DNA of 64,000 bases, from contig NZ_JAFCLU010000018.1 of NCBI RefSeq assembly GCF_018130385.1, positions 62,001 through 126,000 on the forward strand. Reading direction: 5' to 3'. Below the pieces are notes generated by a model. It saw nothing but the letters and a program-made list of their open reading frames with translations, was not told where the DNA came from and did not search any database. Source of the stretch: Bradyrhizobium sp. AUGA SZCCT0283 (GTDB lineage: Bacteria > Pseudomonadota > Alphaproteobacteria > Rhizobiales > Xanthobacteraceae). Positions 18,859-27,553 of the stretch are shown here, one piece after another (the first letter of the stretch is position 1; each line of letters begins with the position of its first letter). The position numbers were made by a program, and so were the translations under genes.

Positions 18859-19260
18859 CGAACGAGCCCCTCCAGACCGTTTCGAATTCGAAACCCCGCA
18901 CGGGTCCGAGACCGGATGTTGGGCGTAGTTGCTGCATCGGTGACCCGCCAGCCCTCCCGTTCCCTTCGGGCGACCGGCCCGGCCGTCCTTACAATCAGCG
19001 CGACTGAAACCAGCCAGGAGCACGCGCCGCCGGACAGCTCGCGCGCGAAATCGCCTCCATTGGGGCGCGCCTGGGTTTCGCTCCCGCTGCAAGGCAGGGC
19101 GAACTGTTCCATCAGGGACTTACCAGGGGATTTCGGTATTATAGCACCGCATTGCCGGACAATGCTATTGGCGAACTTTGCCGTTGCCGATACCACTCCG
19201 CCAGCCCGTCACATGACGTGACGCAAGCCAGCCGCTCGAATCGGCAACCCGGGAATCACG
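18859..19260. other. Non-coding stretch before the UDP-xylose synthase gene
   Basis: 402 bases without a convincing ORF on either strand. The apparent ORFs here have no recognisable domain and run antisense to each other. The last 120 bases are less GC-rich (around 19130-19200) and are the likely site of the promoter for the 19261 gene. I see no terminator or repeat. Confidence 0.5.
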
Positions 19261-20226
19261 ATGGCGTTTGACCGAAACTACAACGACAGCCGCATCCTCG
19301 TCACCGGCGGCGCGGGCTTCATCGGATCCCACCTCAGTGAACGGCTGCTCGCCGCGGGCGCGGAAGTGGTGTGTGCGGACAACTACTTCACCGGCAGCCG
19401 CAAGAACATTGCCCACCTGCTGTCAAACCCGATGTTCGAGGCGATCCGGCACGACGTGACGTTTCCGCTCTACATCGAGGTCGACGCGATCTTCAACCTC
19501 GCCTGCCCTGCCTCCCCGATCCACTACCAGCGCGATCCGGTGCAGACCACCAAGACCAGCGTGCATGGCGCGATCAACATGCTAGGTCTCGCCAAACGTC
19601 TGCGGGCGCCGATCTTTCAGGCCTCGACCAGCGAGGTCTATGGCGATCCCCTGATCCATCCGCAGACCGAGGATTACTGGGGCAACGTCAATCCGATCGG
19701 GATTCGCTCGTGTTACGACGAGGGCAAGCGCTGCGCCGAGACCCTGTTTTTCGACTATTGGCGGCAACATGCCCTGCCGATCAAGGTTGCGCGCATCTTC
19801 AATACCTATGGTCCGCGGATGCAGCCAAACGACGGCCGGGTCGTTTCATCCTTCATCGTCCAGGCGCTGAAGGGCGACCCGATCACCGTGTTCGGCGACG
19901 GCGGCCAGACCCGCTCGTTCTGCTATGTCGACGACCTCGTCGAGGCGATTACCCGGCTGATGCTGACCGGCGAAGATTGCACCGGACCGCTCAATCTCGG
20001 CAACAATTCGGAATTCACCATTCTGGAACTGGCTGAGAAAGTGATCAGTTATACAAATTCGCGCTCGAAGCTCATTTTCGAACCGCTGCCGCAGGATGAT
20101 CCGCGGCAACGCCAGCCTGATCTGTCGAAGGCGAAGGCGCTGCTGAATTGGGAACCGAAGGTTGCGCTCGCTGACGGTCTGAAGGAGACCATCGCTTATT
20201 TCAGGCGCTCGCTCGAACTGTCGTAG
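19261..20226 (+). CDS. UDP-glucuronate decarboxylase (UDP-xylose synthase)
   Basis: Extended SDR of 321 residues that would convert UDP-glucuronate to UDP-xylose. It has ILVTGGAGFIGSHL at residues 12-25, ADNYFTGSRKNI, NLACPASPIHYQ, ASTSEVYGDP (catalytic Ser/Glu) and SCYDEGKRCAETLFFDY, the last being diagnostic for UXS1-type enzymes. RIFNTYGPRMQPNDGRVVSSFI and GQTRSFCYVDDL follow as expected. Xylose, or a further derivative, is therefore probably a component of the glycan. No UDP-glucose dehydrogenase is in the window, so UDP-glucuronate must come from elsewhere. Confidence 0.93.
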   Translation: MAFDRNYNDSRILVTGGAGFIGSHLSERLLAAGAEVVCADNYFTGSRKNIAHLLSNPMFEAIRHDVTFPLYIEVDAIFNLACPASPIHYQRDPVQTTKTSVHGAINMLGLAKRLRAPIFQASTSEVYGDPLIHPQTEDYWGNVNPIGIRSCYDEGKRCAETLFFDYWRQHALPIKVARIFNTYGPRMQPNDGRVVSSFIVQALKGDPITVFGDGGQTRSFCYVDDLVEAITRLMLTGEDCTGPLNLGNNSEFTILELAEKVISYTNSRSKLIFEPLPQDDPRQRQPDLSKAKALLNWEPKVALADGLKETIAYFRRSLELS

Positions 20227-20272
20227 GTCGGACGGAGCCAATTTCGTTTTAGTCACCTCGCACGGCGGCGCG

Positions 20273-21607
20273 ATGTCCATGATGCACTCGTCAGAAAGCA
20301 GGCGCGCTCCAGACATTATGGAACGCATTCGGCTGGCGTCCGGCTCGCGCTTCAGCCTGTACGTGCTGGTGTGCCTTCATATCATCATTTACTGTACCTC
20401 GCTAGTCCAGGTTGCAAATTGGCAATCGTACATGTTGTACGAAGCCACGCTGGTCAACTACGCGATTGCTGCGGTCGGAGCTTTTTCTACCGTCTCGCTA
20501 TTTTTCATATTCGCCCGCTTCAGCTTTGGTTACTTCGTCGGCTTCAGCCTGTTCACGATGGTACTCGGCTTCATCTGGCTCAACAACTTCTCCAAACTCA
20601 ACTACAATCACGGGATGGCGGGCCTTTCGGCCGCCGCTTCGGCGGTGCTATTTCTGTTTCCCGCCCTCCTTGTCAAGGCGCCCGCCAAACAGATGTACGT
20701 GCTGTCGCCTCGTGCCCTCGAATACTTTCTGAAGTTCATTCTGGTGCTGGCGCTGGGCACGATCGCGGCGGCCTCATTCTACAATTTCAGACTGGTGTCG
20801 ATCAGGCAGATCTACGATTTTCGCAACGAACTCAATTTTCCGGCGCCGATACGTTACCTGACCGGAATTGTATCCACCGTGCTGCTGCCGTTCGCCTGCG
20901 CCTGTTATCTGGCGCTCAATCGCCGCTGGTGGGCTGCCGTGCCCCTCATTCTGATGCTGCTGTTCTTTCCGATCACGCTCAGCAAATTTGCGCTTTTTTC
21001 GACGGCGTGGGTCGTTATCTTGCTGGTGCTTTCGAGGATTTTCGAGCCCAGGGCCGCAACCATCCTCTCGATTCTCCTGCCGATGCTTCTCGGCGTGATC
21101 CTGATGGCAGCGTACCTCAACAGCTATACGCTGTATTATTTCGGCCTAGTGAATATCCGAATGATGGCGACCCCATCCAGCGCCATGGATATCTACAACG
21201 ACTTCTTCTCAAGTCACCCGCTCACCTGGTTCTGCCAAATGTCCTTCCTGAAGCCGTTGATGAGCTGTCCCTATCAAGAGCAGCTATCGATCGTGATGGA
21301 GAAGACCTACCGGCTCGGCAACATCAACGCGTCCCTGTTTGCGACAGAGGGGATCGCCTCGGTCGGACTGTATCTCGCGCCGCTGGTGGCGCTCGCATGC
21401 GGACTTGTCATCGCGCTCGGCAACCGCGTGTCGGCCGGACTGCCGCCGGAATTCGTGCTGATCTCGGCTGCGCTGCTTCCCCAGACCTTTCTCAATGTGC
21501 CCTTTACGACGGCATTATTGACACATGGCGCCGGGTTCCTGTTTCTGCTGTGGTACATCATGCCCCGCACGATGTTCGATCGAAAGATCGAAGCTGCGGC
21601 TTCGTGA
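20273..21607 (+). CDS. Polytopic membrane protein, candidate second polymerase
   Basis: The 444-residue protein has about ten to twelve predicted membrane segments, a short charged N-terminus, and one larger extracytoplasmic loop near residues 290-350 (MDIYNDFFSSHPLTWFCQMSF, then CPYQEQLSIVMEKTYRLGN). That loop pattern resembles EpsG/Wzy-like polymerases, but no conserved motif proves it. It lies 46 bases after the UDP-xylose synthase gene and 13 bases before rfbB, so all three are probably one transcript. Alternative starts exist at 20282 and 20318. Confidence 0.6.
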   Translation: MSMMHSSESRRAPDIMERIRLASGSRFSLYVLVCLHIIIYCTSLVQVANWQSYMLYEATLVNYAIAAVGAFSTVSLFFIFARFSFGYFVGFSLFTMVLGFIWLNNFSKLNYNHGMAGLSAAASAVLFLFPALLVKAPAKQMYVLSPRALEYFLKFILVLALGTIAAASFYNFRLVSIRQIYDFRNELNFPAPIRYLTGIVSTVLLPFACACYLALNRRWWAAVPLILMLLFFPITLSKFALFSTAWVVILLVLSRIFEPRAATILSILLPMLLGVILMAAYLNSYTLYYFGLVNIRMMATPSSAMDIYNDFFSSHPLTWFCQMSFLKPLMSCPYQEQLSIVMEKTYRLGNINASLFATEGIASVGLYLAPLVALACGLVIALGNRVSAGLPPEFVLISAALLPQTFLNVPFTTALLTHGAGFLFLLWYIMPRTMFDRKIEAAAS

Positions 21608-21620
21608 CCGGAGGGGTTCG

Positions 21621-22733
21621 ATGCAAAGCGTTCTGATCACCGGCGGCGCAGGCTTTATCGGCCAGAACCTGGTGCACGCGTGGCGGGCCGCGCGGCCGGC
21701 CGACCGCCTGACCGTGGTCGATGCGATGACCTATGCGGCCAATGTCCGCAGCCTGGAGCCGCTGATTGCCGATCGCAGTATCCAGTTCGTGAAGGGCGAC
21801 ATCGGCGACGCGGGGCTGATGCAGCGCCTGTTCGACGAGCGCAAATTTTCCCGCGTGGCGCATCTCGCCGCCGAGTCGCATGTCGACCGTTCGATCAGTG
21901 ATCCCGAAGCCTTTCTGCAGACCAACGTGCTCGGCACATTCACGCTTCTGAAGGCGGCGCTCGATTGCTGGCGCGCGGCGGCGATGCTCAATGAGGCGCG
22001 ATTTCTCCACGTTTCGACTGACGAAGTCTATGGCTCGCTCGGCCCGATCGACCCCGCCTTCACGGAAGCCTCGCCCTATCGTCCGAATTCGCCTTACGCG
22101 GCGAGCAAGGCGGGAAGCGATCACCTGGTCCGTGCCTTTGTCGCGACCTATGGCATGCCGGCGCTGATCACGAACTGCTCCAACAATTACGGCGCCTATC
22201 AGCACCCGGAAAAACTCATTCCGCTGATGATCATCCATGCGCTGGAAGGCAAGCCGCTGCCGATCTATGGCGACGGCTCCAACGTCCGCGACTGGCTGCA
22301 CGTGTCAGATCATTGCGACGCTCTGATGAACGTGATCGAGCGCGGCCGCACCGGCGAAACTTACAATGTCGGCGGCGGCAACGAGCGCAACAACCGCGAC
22401 GTGGTGGGAGTGATCTGCGATACGATCGATGCCGCCTTCGCAGCTAACGCTCGCCTCGCCTCGCGCTTTCCGTCCTGTCCCGCAGCTAGCGCCAGCTCTT
22501 GCCGCACGCTTGTCACCTATGTAACGGATCGCCCCGGCCACGATCACCGTTATGCAATCGATGCCACTAAGCTAGCGACCGAACTCGGCAACCGATGCAG
22601 CGTCGGTTTCGAGAGCGGACTGAACCAGACCGTGCAGTGGTATCTCGACCACGAGCCATGGTGGCGTGACGTCATCAGCGGCTCCTACCAGGCGTGGATC
22701 GACAAGAATTACGGCTTCCGGCGCACGGTCTAG
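21621..22733 (+). CDS. rfbB: dTDP-glucose 4,6-dehydratase, RfbB/RmlB
   Basis: Produces dTDP-4-keto-6-deoxyglucose from dTDP-glucose. The 370-residue extended SDR has LITGGAGFIGQNLV, HLAAESHVDRSI, FLHVSTDEVYGSLG (Thr-Asp-Glu active site), YAASKAGSDHLVRA (Tyr/Lys), TNCSNNYGAYQHPEKLIP and VTDRPGHDHRYAID. The start at 21621 has GGAGGGG upstream; the frame is open further up within the previous gene. No rmlC or rmlD is in the window, so the product probably feeds amino-sugar branches (2,3-dehydratase/DegT operon and WecE) rather than rhamnose. The segment around residues 275-300 is poorer in conserved residues than the rest. Confidence 0.94.
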   Translation: MQSVLITGGAGFIGQNLVHAWRAARPADRLTVVDAMTYAANVRSLEPLIADRSIQFVKGDIGDAGLMQRLFDERKFSRVAHLAAESHVDRSISDPEAFLQTNVLGTFTLLKAALDCWRAAAMLNEARFLHVSTDEVYGSLGPIDPAFTEASPYRPNSPYAASKAGSDHLVRAFVATYGMPALITNCSNNYGAYQHPEKLIPLMIIHALEGKPLPIYGDGSNVRDWLHVSDHCDALMNVIERGRTGETYNVGGGNERNNRDVVGVICDTIDAAFAANARLASRFPSCPAASASSCRTLVTYVTDRPGHDHRYAIDATKLATELGNRCSVGFESGLNQTVQWYLDHEPWWRDVISGSYQAWIDKNYGFRRTV

Positions 22734-22739
22734 CCATTC

Positions 22740-23933
22740 ATGCGCATCCTCGTGCTCAATGCGGACTACCCGCGCTTCCTGAGCTGGCTGTATCGCCGCC
22801 AGCCAGGACTCGGAAGCGCCGGTTACGCGGCCCAGATGGCGGCGCGGAACGCCAGCCTGTTCGGCGTCGCCGATTTCTACTCGCGGAATTTTTCCGCCCT
22901 CGGCCATTCGGCGGCAGAGATCCACGTCAACAATGCCTGGCTGCAGACGGCATGGGCGCGCGAGCACGGGATGAACGTCGTAACAGCGGGCCCCGCCACC
23001 CCGAGCGGCAGCTCCTCGCTTCCAGCCTGGCTGCAACGCGCCGTGACGCCGTTGAAGCCGATGCTGCGGCCATTGGCCCGCAAGGTTGGCCTCAGCCCCA
23101 GCCTTGATGCGCAGGCCGAGGCAATCCTGCTGGCCCAGATCGAGGATTTCAAACCTGACGTGGTGCTCAACCAGGACACGTTTCACGTCGACCCGCAGCT
23201 GATGCGGCGCATCAAGGCGATCGGCAACCCGATCCTGATCGGGCAGATCGGGATCGCGCCGTCGCGCGGCGTGGACTGGTCCGTCTACGATCTGATGATG
23301 TCGCAGCTGTCGGCGACGGTGGATTTCTTTCGTCGTCTCGGCGTGCGCGCGGAAGTCAATCATCTGGCGTTCGAGCCCGCCCTGCTCGAAGCGCTGCCGC
23401 CGGCGCCCGCCATGGACATCGGGGTTTCCTTTGTCGGCACGGTCTCGCCGGACCACCAGCAGCGGATCGCGCTGCTCGAGGCCGTTGCCGATCGTTACGA
23501 TCTCAAGCTGTTCGGCAACACGCCGCGGACGCTGCCAGCCTCCTCCCCGCTGCATCGCTGCTTTCAAGGCGAAGTCTGGGGCGCCGAGATGTATCAGGCG
23601 CTGCGGCGATCGAAGATTACGCTCAATTCCCACATCGACATGGCGGGACGGGAAGCCGGAAACATGCGGCTGTTCGAGGCCACCGGCGTCGGCGCTTTCC
23701 TGCTGACTGATTTCAAGGACAATCTGCATACCTTGTTCGCGCCGGATCGCGAGGTCGCGGTATGGCGCTCGGTCGACGATTGTCTCTCAGTTATCGACAG
23801 TGCGATCGGCGCCGCCGAGAGCCGCGCGACGATCGCCCGCGCGGGCCAGGCCAGAACCATGGCGCAACACACCTACCGCCATCGCGCCGCGGAGATCCTG
23901 GGTTTCGTCGAAACGTTGCGGGCGCCGCGATGA
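22740..23933 (+). CDS. CgeB-like glycosyltransferase
   Basis: The 397-residue GT-B protein starts MRILVLNADYPRFLSWLY. It has KPDVVLNQDTFHVDP in the N-terminal domain and, in the C-terminal domain, GVSFVGTVSPDHQQRIALLEAVAD, LRRSKITLNSHIDM and NMRLFEATGVGAFLLTDFKDNL. This matches the family of CgeB-like transferases (glyco_trans_1_2) common in surface-glycan loci. It starts six bases after rfbB stops and overlaps the next methyltransferase by ATGA, so the three are coupled. It may transfer the dTDP-sugar made by the neighbours. Confidence 0.82.
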   Translation: MRILVLNADYPRFLSWLYRRQPGLGSAGYAAQMAARNASLFGVADFYSRNFSALGHSAAEIHVNNAWLQTAWAREHGMNVVTAGPATPSGSSSLPAWLQRAVTPLKPMLRPLARKVGLSPSLDAQAEAILLAQIEDFKPDVVLNQDTFHVDPQLMRRIKAIGNPILIGQIGIAPSRGVDWSVYDLMMSQLSATVDFFRRLGVRAEVNHLAFEPALLEALPPAPAMDIGVSFVGTVSPDHQQRIALLEAVADRYDLKLFGNTPRTLPASSPLHRCFQGEVWGAEMYQALRRSKITLNSHIDMAGREAGNMRLFEATGVGAFLLTDFKDNLHTLFAPDREVAVWRSVDDCLSVIDSAIGAAESRATIARAGQARTMAQHTYRHRAAEILGFVETLRAPR

Positions 23934-24721
23934 AGCTGCCGCGCCTTGTCAGGCAGATCGGCCAGCGCGTCGTCAAGGCGGCGCCGATCCTGCGCCGGCA
24001 TATCCTGACCTCGACCGACTACAAGGTGCTTGGCGGCGTCGACGAGGTACGTCGCGCCGCCGCATCGTCCGAGGGCTGGCTAGCGGCGCGCACCGTGGCC
24101 CGTCAGGAACGCGCCTACCTCGCATTGATCGGCGACATGAAGAATGGTGAACCGCGGCTCGATTTCACCGTCGCCGCCGAGGCCGTCATGGCGACAGGCA
24201 TTGCCGTCCCCCGCCTGCTCGAGGTCGGTTGCGGCAGCGGCTATTATTCGGAAGTGTTTGCCGATCTCGTCCCCGGCGGCGTCAGCTATACCGGCATCGA
24301 CTATTCGGAGGCGATGATCGCGCGCGCCCGTGCCCGTTATCCGTCCGTTACTTTCGCGGTGGCGGACGCGACCCGGCTGGCGTACCCGGACGATGCATTC
24401 GACATCGTCTTCAACGGCGTGTCGCTGATGCACATCATCGACTATCAGGCGGCGATCCGCGAAGCCGCGCGCGTCGCCGGGCGTTACTGCGTGCTGCACA
24501 CCGTTCCGGTGTTCGACGACTACCAAACCACCTATTTGAGCAAATTTGCCTATGGCGCGCCGGTCGTCGAGATCGTGTTCGGCAAGAGCGAATTGATGTT
24601 GCTTTGCCGGGACGCCGGGCTGCGGCTTGAGCGCGAATGGCCGTGCATCCCCTATGACGTATCCGAGGTGACGGGCCATCACTCGACGACCGAAACCTAC
24701 CTGTTTTCGAAGGCGCGCTGA
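23930..24721 (+). CDS. Class I SAM-dependent methyltransferase
   Basis: The 263-residue protein has motif I RLLEVGCGSGYYSEV, motif II YTGIDYSEAMI, motif III PDDAFDIVFNGVSLMHI, and a C-terminal domain ending TTETYLFSKAR; it belongs to the Methyltransf_11/25 group. The ATG at 23930 overlaps the preceding transferase stop (ATGA). It is convergent with the NDP-hexose 2,3-dehydratase-like gene 23 bases away. In deoxysugar clusters such enzymes methylate the sugar at an amino or hydroxyl group, so it may decorate the dTDP-deoxysugar or the finished glycan. Confidence 0.85.
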   Translation: MKLPRLVRQIGQRVVKAAPILRRHILTSTDYKVLGGVDEVRRAAASSEGWLAARTVARQERAYLALIGDMKNGEPRLDFTVAAEAVMATGIAVPRLLEVGCGSGYYSEVFADLVPGGVSYTGIDYSEAMIARARARYPSVTFAVADATRLAYPDDAFDIVFNGVSLMHIIDYQAAIREAARVAGRYCVLHTVPVFDDYQTTYLSKFAYGAPVVEIVFGKSELMLLCRDAGLRLEREWPCIPYDVSEVTGHHSTTETYLFSKAR

Positions 24722-24744
24722 CCGGGGGGTGAACATCCGCGGAA

Positions 24745-25443
24745 TCATAGCGGCGCGATAATCGTCCTTACGAAGGGGCTGAGCACGTTGTCGATCAAGG
24801 CAAGCTCCTTGATCTGGCCAAGACTCGCCCAGCAAAACATCGCCATGTCGGACTCGATCACGTTCTCATCATCGACAAAGACGATGATGTTCTCGTTCGA
24901 CTTGCGCCAGAACCGGCCACCCTCTTCATTGTGCTCTGCCCGATAGATGATGCGAACGCCGGACTTGGCGGTGAGCACCTCCAGCATCGGCGAAAGCTTT
25001 CCACCATGCGCGCGCCTGATGTTGGACCACGTGCTTTGAACGGAGGGAGAGAGCTGAAGCACGCCAATATTTCCCGGTTCCGCCTTGGCGTACAGCAGGA
25101 ACTGAACACCCTTCTCCGGCGTCTCGCGCGCGATCAGCCCGAGAAGCCCGCCCTCCGGCTGGGTGTAGATTGGCTGGTCCCATGACGCGACCTCGCGCAG
25201 GTCGCCGCTCTCGATCCGAACGCCCTCGACCCCGAAAAACTGCCCGGTCTTGTGCCGCACATTGCCTTGCGCGTCACACGACCAGCCGCGAACCTCATCG
25301 AGCCCGATCAACTCGGCCTTGAACCGGATCGCCCGGCAGCGCTCTTCCCGCCACGCCAGGATCGGCGCGGGATCCGTCGGCTCGATCGCTTTGGAAGCTG
25401 CGAGCCGCCCGCGAAACCAGTCGAGATGCGCGCGCTCGGCCAT
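24745..25443 (-). CDS. Single-domain NDP-hexose 2,3-dehydratase (EvaA/TylX3-like)
   Basis: The 232-residue protein matches the NDP-hexose 2,3-dehydratase family: GQFFGVEGVRIES, SWDQPIYTQPEGGLLGLIARE, LLYAKAEPGNIG, LQLSPSVQSTWSN and RRAHGGKLSP are its hallmarks. The enzyme removes water across C2-C3 of dTDP-4-keto-6-deoxyglucose, giving a 3,4-diketo-2,6-dideoxy sugar. Antibiotic-pathway members have two such repeats in about 450 residues; this one has a single copy. ATG at 25443 shares a base with the aminotransferase stop (TGATG). The neighbours (aminotransferase, Gfo/Idh oxidoreductase, rfbA, rfbB) complete a plausible deoxy-amino-sugar route. Confidence 0.83.
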   Translation of the reverse strand: MAERAHLDWFRGRLAASKAIEPTDPAPILAWREERCRAIRFKAELIGLDEVRGWSCDAQGNVRHKTGQFFGVEGVRIESGDLREVASWDQPIYTQPEGGLLGLIARETPEKGVQFLLYAKAEPGNIGVLQLSPSVQSTWSNIRRAHGGKLSPMLEVLTAKSGVRIIYRAEHNEEGGRFWRKSNENIIVFVDDENVIESDMAMFCWASLGQIKELALIDNVLSPFVRTIIAPL

Positions 25444-26543
25444 CAAACCACGTCCCTGAGCACTTCGATCACGGTATCGATTTCCTCGTCCTTCAGGTGC
25501 GGATACATCGGCAGCGAGAAAATGCACTGCGCCTTGCGCTCCGCAACCGGAAACTGCCCCTCACGATAGCCGAGATCGGCGCTGCCCCGCATGGTGTGAA
25601 TCGGCCAACGATAGGACACATTACAGTTGATGTCGCGCTTCGCCAGCCGCTCCAGCACCCCGTCGCGGTCCGTTGGGTGTTCTACCACGTAGACATAATA
25701 GGAATGGCGGCTATGGGCGCTCTCGCGCGGCAGCACGAGGCCGCTTCCGGCGAGACCCTGCTTGTAGCGCGCGGCGATCTCCCGCCGCCGCTCGATCCAG
25801 CCATCGATGCGCGGCAGTTTCAGCGACAGGATCGCAGCCTGCACCTCATCGAGACGCGAATTGTAACCGTGGCGCTCGGAATAGTACTGCGTTTCCATGC
25901 CATAGAAGCGAAGGCTGCGCGCCAGCCGGATCGCCGCCTCGTCGTTGCTCAACACCATGCCGCCGTCGCCATAGGCGCCCAGCACCTTTGTCGGGTAGAA
26001 CGAGAACGCCGAGGCATGACCGACGCTGCCGGATTGATGATTTTTGTAAAGCGCGCCCTGCGATTGCGCGCAGTCCTCCATCACCTTCAGCCCGTGCCGC
26101 TTGGCAATCGCCATCAGCGGATCGAGATCGACGCACTGGCCGTACAGATGCACCGGCACGATCGCCTTCGTGCGCGGCGTAATCGCCGCCTCGACCTGAT
26201 CGACATCCATCAGGAAATCGTCTTCGCGCACGTCGACGAACACCGGCCTGGCCCCGAGCGTACGGATGGCCGAGACCGTCGGCACGGCCGTATTGGGCAC
26301 GGTGATGACTTCGTCTCCGGCCTTGACCCCCAGGGATGCCAGCGCGATGTAGATCGCGTCAGTTCCGCTGTTCACGCCGACGCCGCCCGCGACCCCCAGA
26401 TAGGCGGCCATCTCGCGCTCGAATTTGACGCCTTCCTGTCCGAGCACCAGCCGGCCCGAGCGAAACACCCGATCGACGGCAGCGAGTATCTCGTCGCGCA
26501 GTTCGTCGTATTCCCGCAGATAGTCCCACACGTTGATTGGCAT
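25443..26543 (-). CDS. DegT/DnrJ/EryC1 sugar aminotransferase
   Basis: PLP enzyme of 366 residues with SGTDAIYIALASLGV, VMEDCAQSQGA (PLP phosphate pocket) and the Schiff-base lysine K186 in FSFYPTKVLGAYGDGG. That lysine motif is nearest to C3-aminotransferases such as QdtB, FdtB and DesV, but C4-enzymes cannot be excluded. It would aminate the keto sugar made by the 2,3-dehydratase. It lies six bases after the Gfo/Idh gene and is coupled to the dehydratase gene by TGATG, so the three genes are one operon with the GT8-like gene upstream. Confidence 0.9.
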   Translation of the reverse strand: MPINVWDYLREYDELRDEILAAVDRVFRSGRLVLGQEGVKFEREMAAYLGVAGGVGVNSGTDAIYIALASLGVKAGDEVITVPNTAVPTVSAIRTLGARPVFVDVREDDFLMDVDQVEAAITPRTKAIVPVHLYGQCVDLDPLMAIAKRHGLKVMEDCAQSQGALYKNHQSGSVGHASAFSFYPTKVLGAYGDGGMVLSNDEAAIRLARSLRFYGMETQYYSERHGYNSRLDEVQAAILSLKLPRIDGWIERRREIAARYKQGLAGSGLVLPRESAHSRHSYYVYVVEHPTDRDGVLERLAKRDINCNVSYRWPIHTMRGSADLGYREGQFPVAERKAQCIFSLPMYPHLKDEEIDTVIEVLRDVV

Positions 26544-26549
26544 TGTCTC

Positions 26550-27521
26550 TCACACGCGCTGATGCGCCGGATTCTGGGATGCGAGCGCCGTCGCGATCAT
26601 GTCCCGGCATCGGGCATCGCTCAAGAGATCACGGTGAAAGCTCTCGTGATCGCCGCCGTCGATCGCCGACGCCACCGCTGCAAGGAAGCGAGCAAAGGTA
26701 TCGGCTGGCTCGAACGTCACGACATCATCGACATTGCGTACGCGCCGGCGCCATTCCATCTGATGATCGGCGGGCGGGGTAAAGACGCGCTCTATTAACA
26801 CAGACCCCGAATGGCCCACAACGAGCAAGCGATTCTGATACTCGCCCTCGAAGCTGAAATGGCCGGAAAATGCGCCGCCATTGCCGAGCCGGGCCAGCAC
26901 CGAAAAGCCCATGTCGACACCGGTTTCCGGATGCCGGCCGCCGGCCAGGGCCGTGATCTCCGACGCCGCCCCGCCGCCGAGGATTCGCGTCGTTGCGGCG
27001 GCATAGGGCCCCATGTCCAGCAGGCAGCCGCCGCCCAGCTCGCGATGATTGCGAAAATTGCCGATCGGCAACGGCGGAATGATGAATTGCGCGGCTGCCT
27101 GCGTCAGCGGACCGTGCTCGGCGACGAAGGCCGCAAGCGACTCGAATTGCGGATGATGGCCGAACACCGTCGCCTCCGCGACGGCGCGATTGACGCGCCG
27201 CGCCTCGTCAACGGCGCGCTCGCTGCCCGCCAATGTCATCATCGCCGGCTTGTCGACCACGACGTGCTTGCCGGCGGCCAGCGCCGCCATCACCCAGTGC
27301 TCATGCATCGCATTCGGCAGCGAAAGATAGACGAGGTCCGAATCGCTGTCGCGCAACGCCGCGGCATAATCGTTGAAGAAGCGGCCCTGCTTCGGCCAGC
27401 CTTCAGGCTGCGGCCGGCTCTTGCTTGCGATCGATATCTGCGCAATGGCTTCGACTTTTGCCGCGGCTGGTATCACCCGCCGCTCGACGATCGAGGAATA
27501 GCCAAGGATCAGCAGCCGCAT
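26550..27521 (-). CDS. Gfo/Idh/MocA-family sugar oxidoreductase (candidate ketoreductase)
   Basis: The 323-residue protein starts RLLILGYSSIVERRVIPAA, a Rossmann start with a reduced glycine pattern. Its sugar-oxidoreductase signature is GKHVVVDKPAMMTLAGSE, with DKP where most relatives have EKP. NHRELGGGCLLDMGPYAAATTRIL is the substrate-domain motif. Members such as KijD10 reduce C3 ketones in dideoxysugar synthesis, and with the 2,3-dehydratase downstream this is the best guess. ATG at 27521 is used rather than a TTG at 27539. It could alternatively reduce C4 after amination. Confidence 0.82.
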   Translation of the reverse strand: MRLLILGYSSIVERRVIPAAAKVEAIAQISIASKSRPQPEGWPKQGRFFNDYAAALRDSDSDLVYLSLPNAMHEHWVMAALAAGKHVVVDKPAMMTLAGSERAVDEARRVNRAVAEATVFGHHPQFESLAAFVAEHGPLTQAAAQFIIPPLPIGNFRNHRELGGGCLLDMGPYAAATTRILGGGAASEITALAGGRHPETGVDMGFSVLARLGNGGAFSGHFSFEGEYQNRLLVVGHSGSVLIERVFTPPADHQMEWRRRVRNVDDVVTFEPADTFARFLAAVASAIDGGDHESFHRDLLSDARCRDMIATALASQNPAHQRV

Positions 27522-27553
27522 GTGCGAAGAATCTCTCAAAGGAATTGCTCGGA

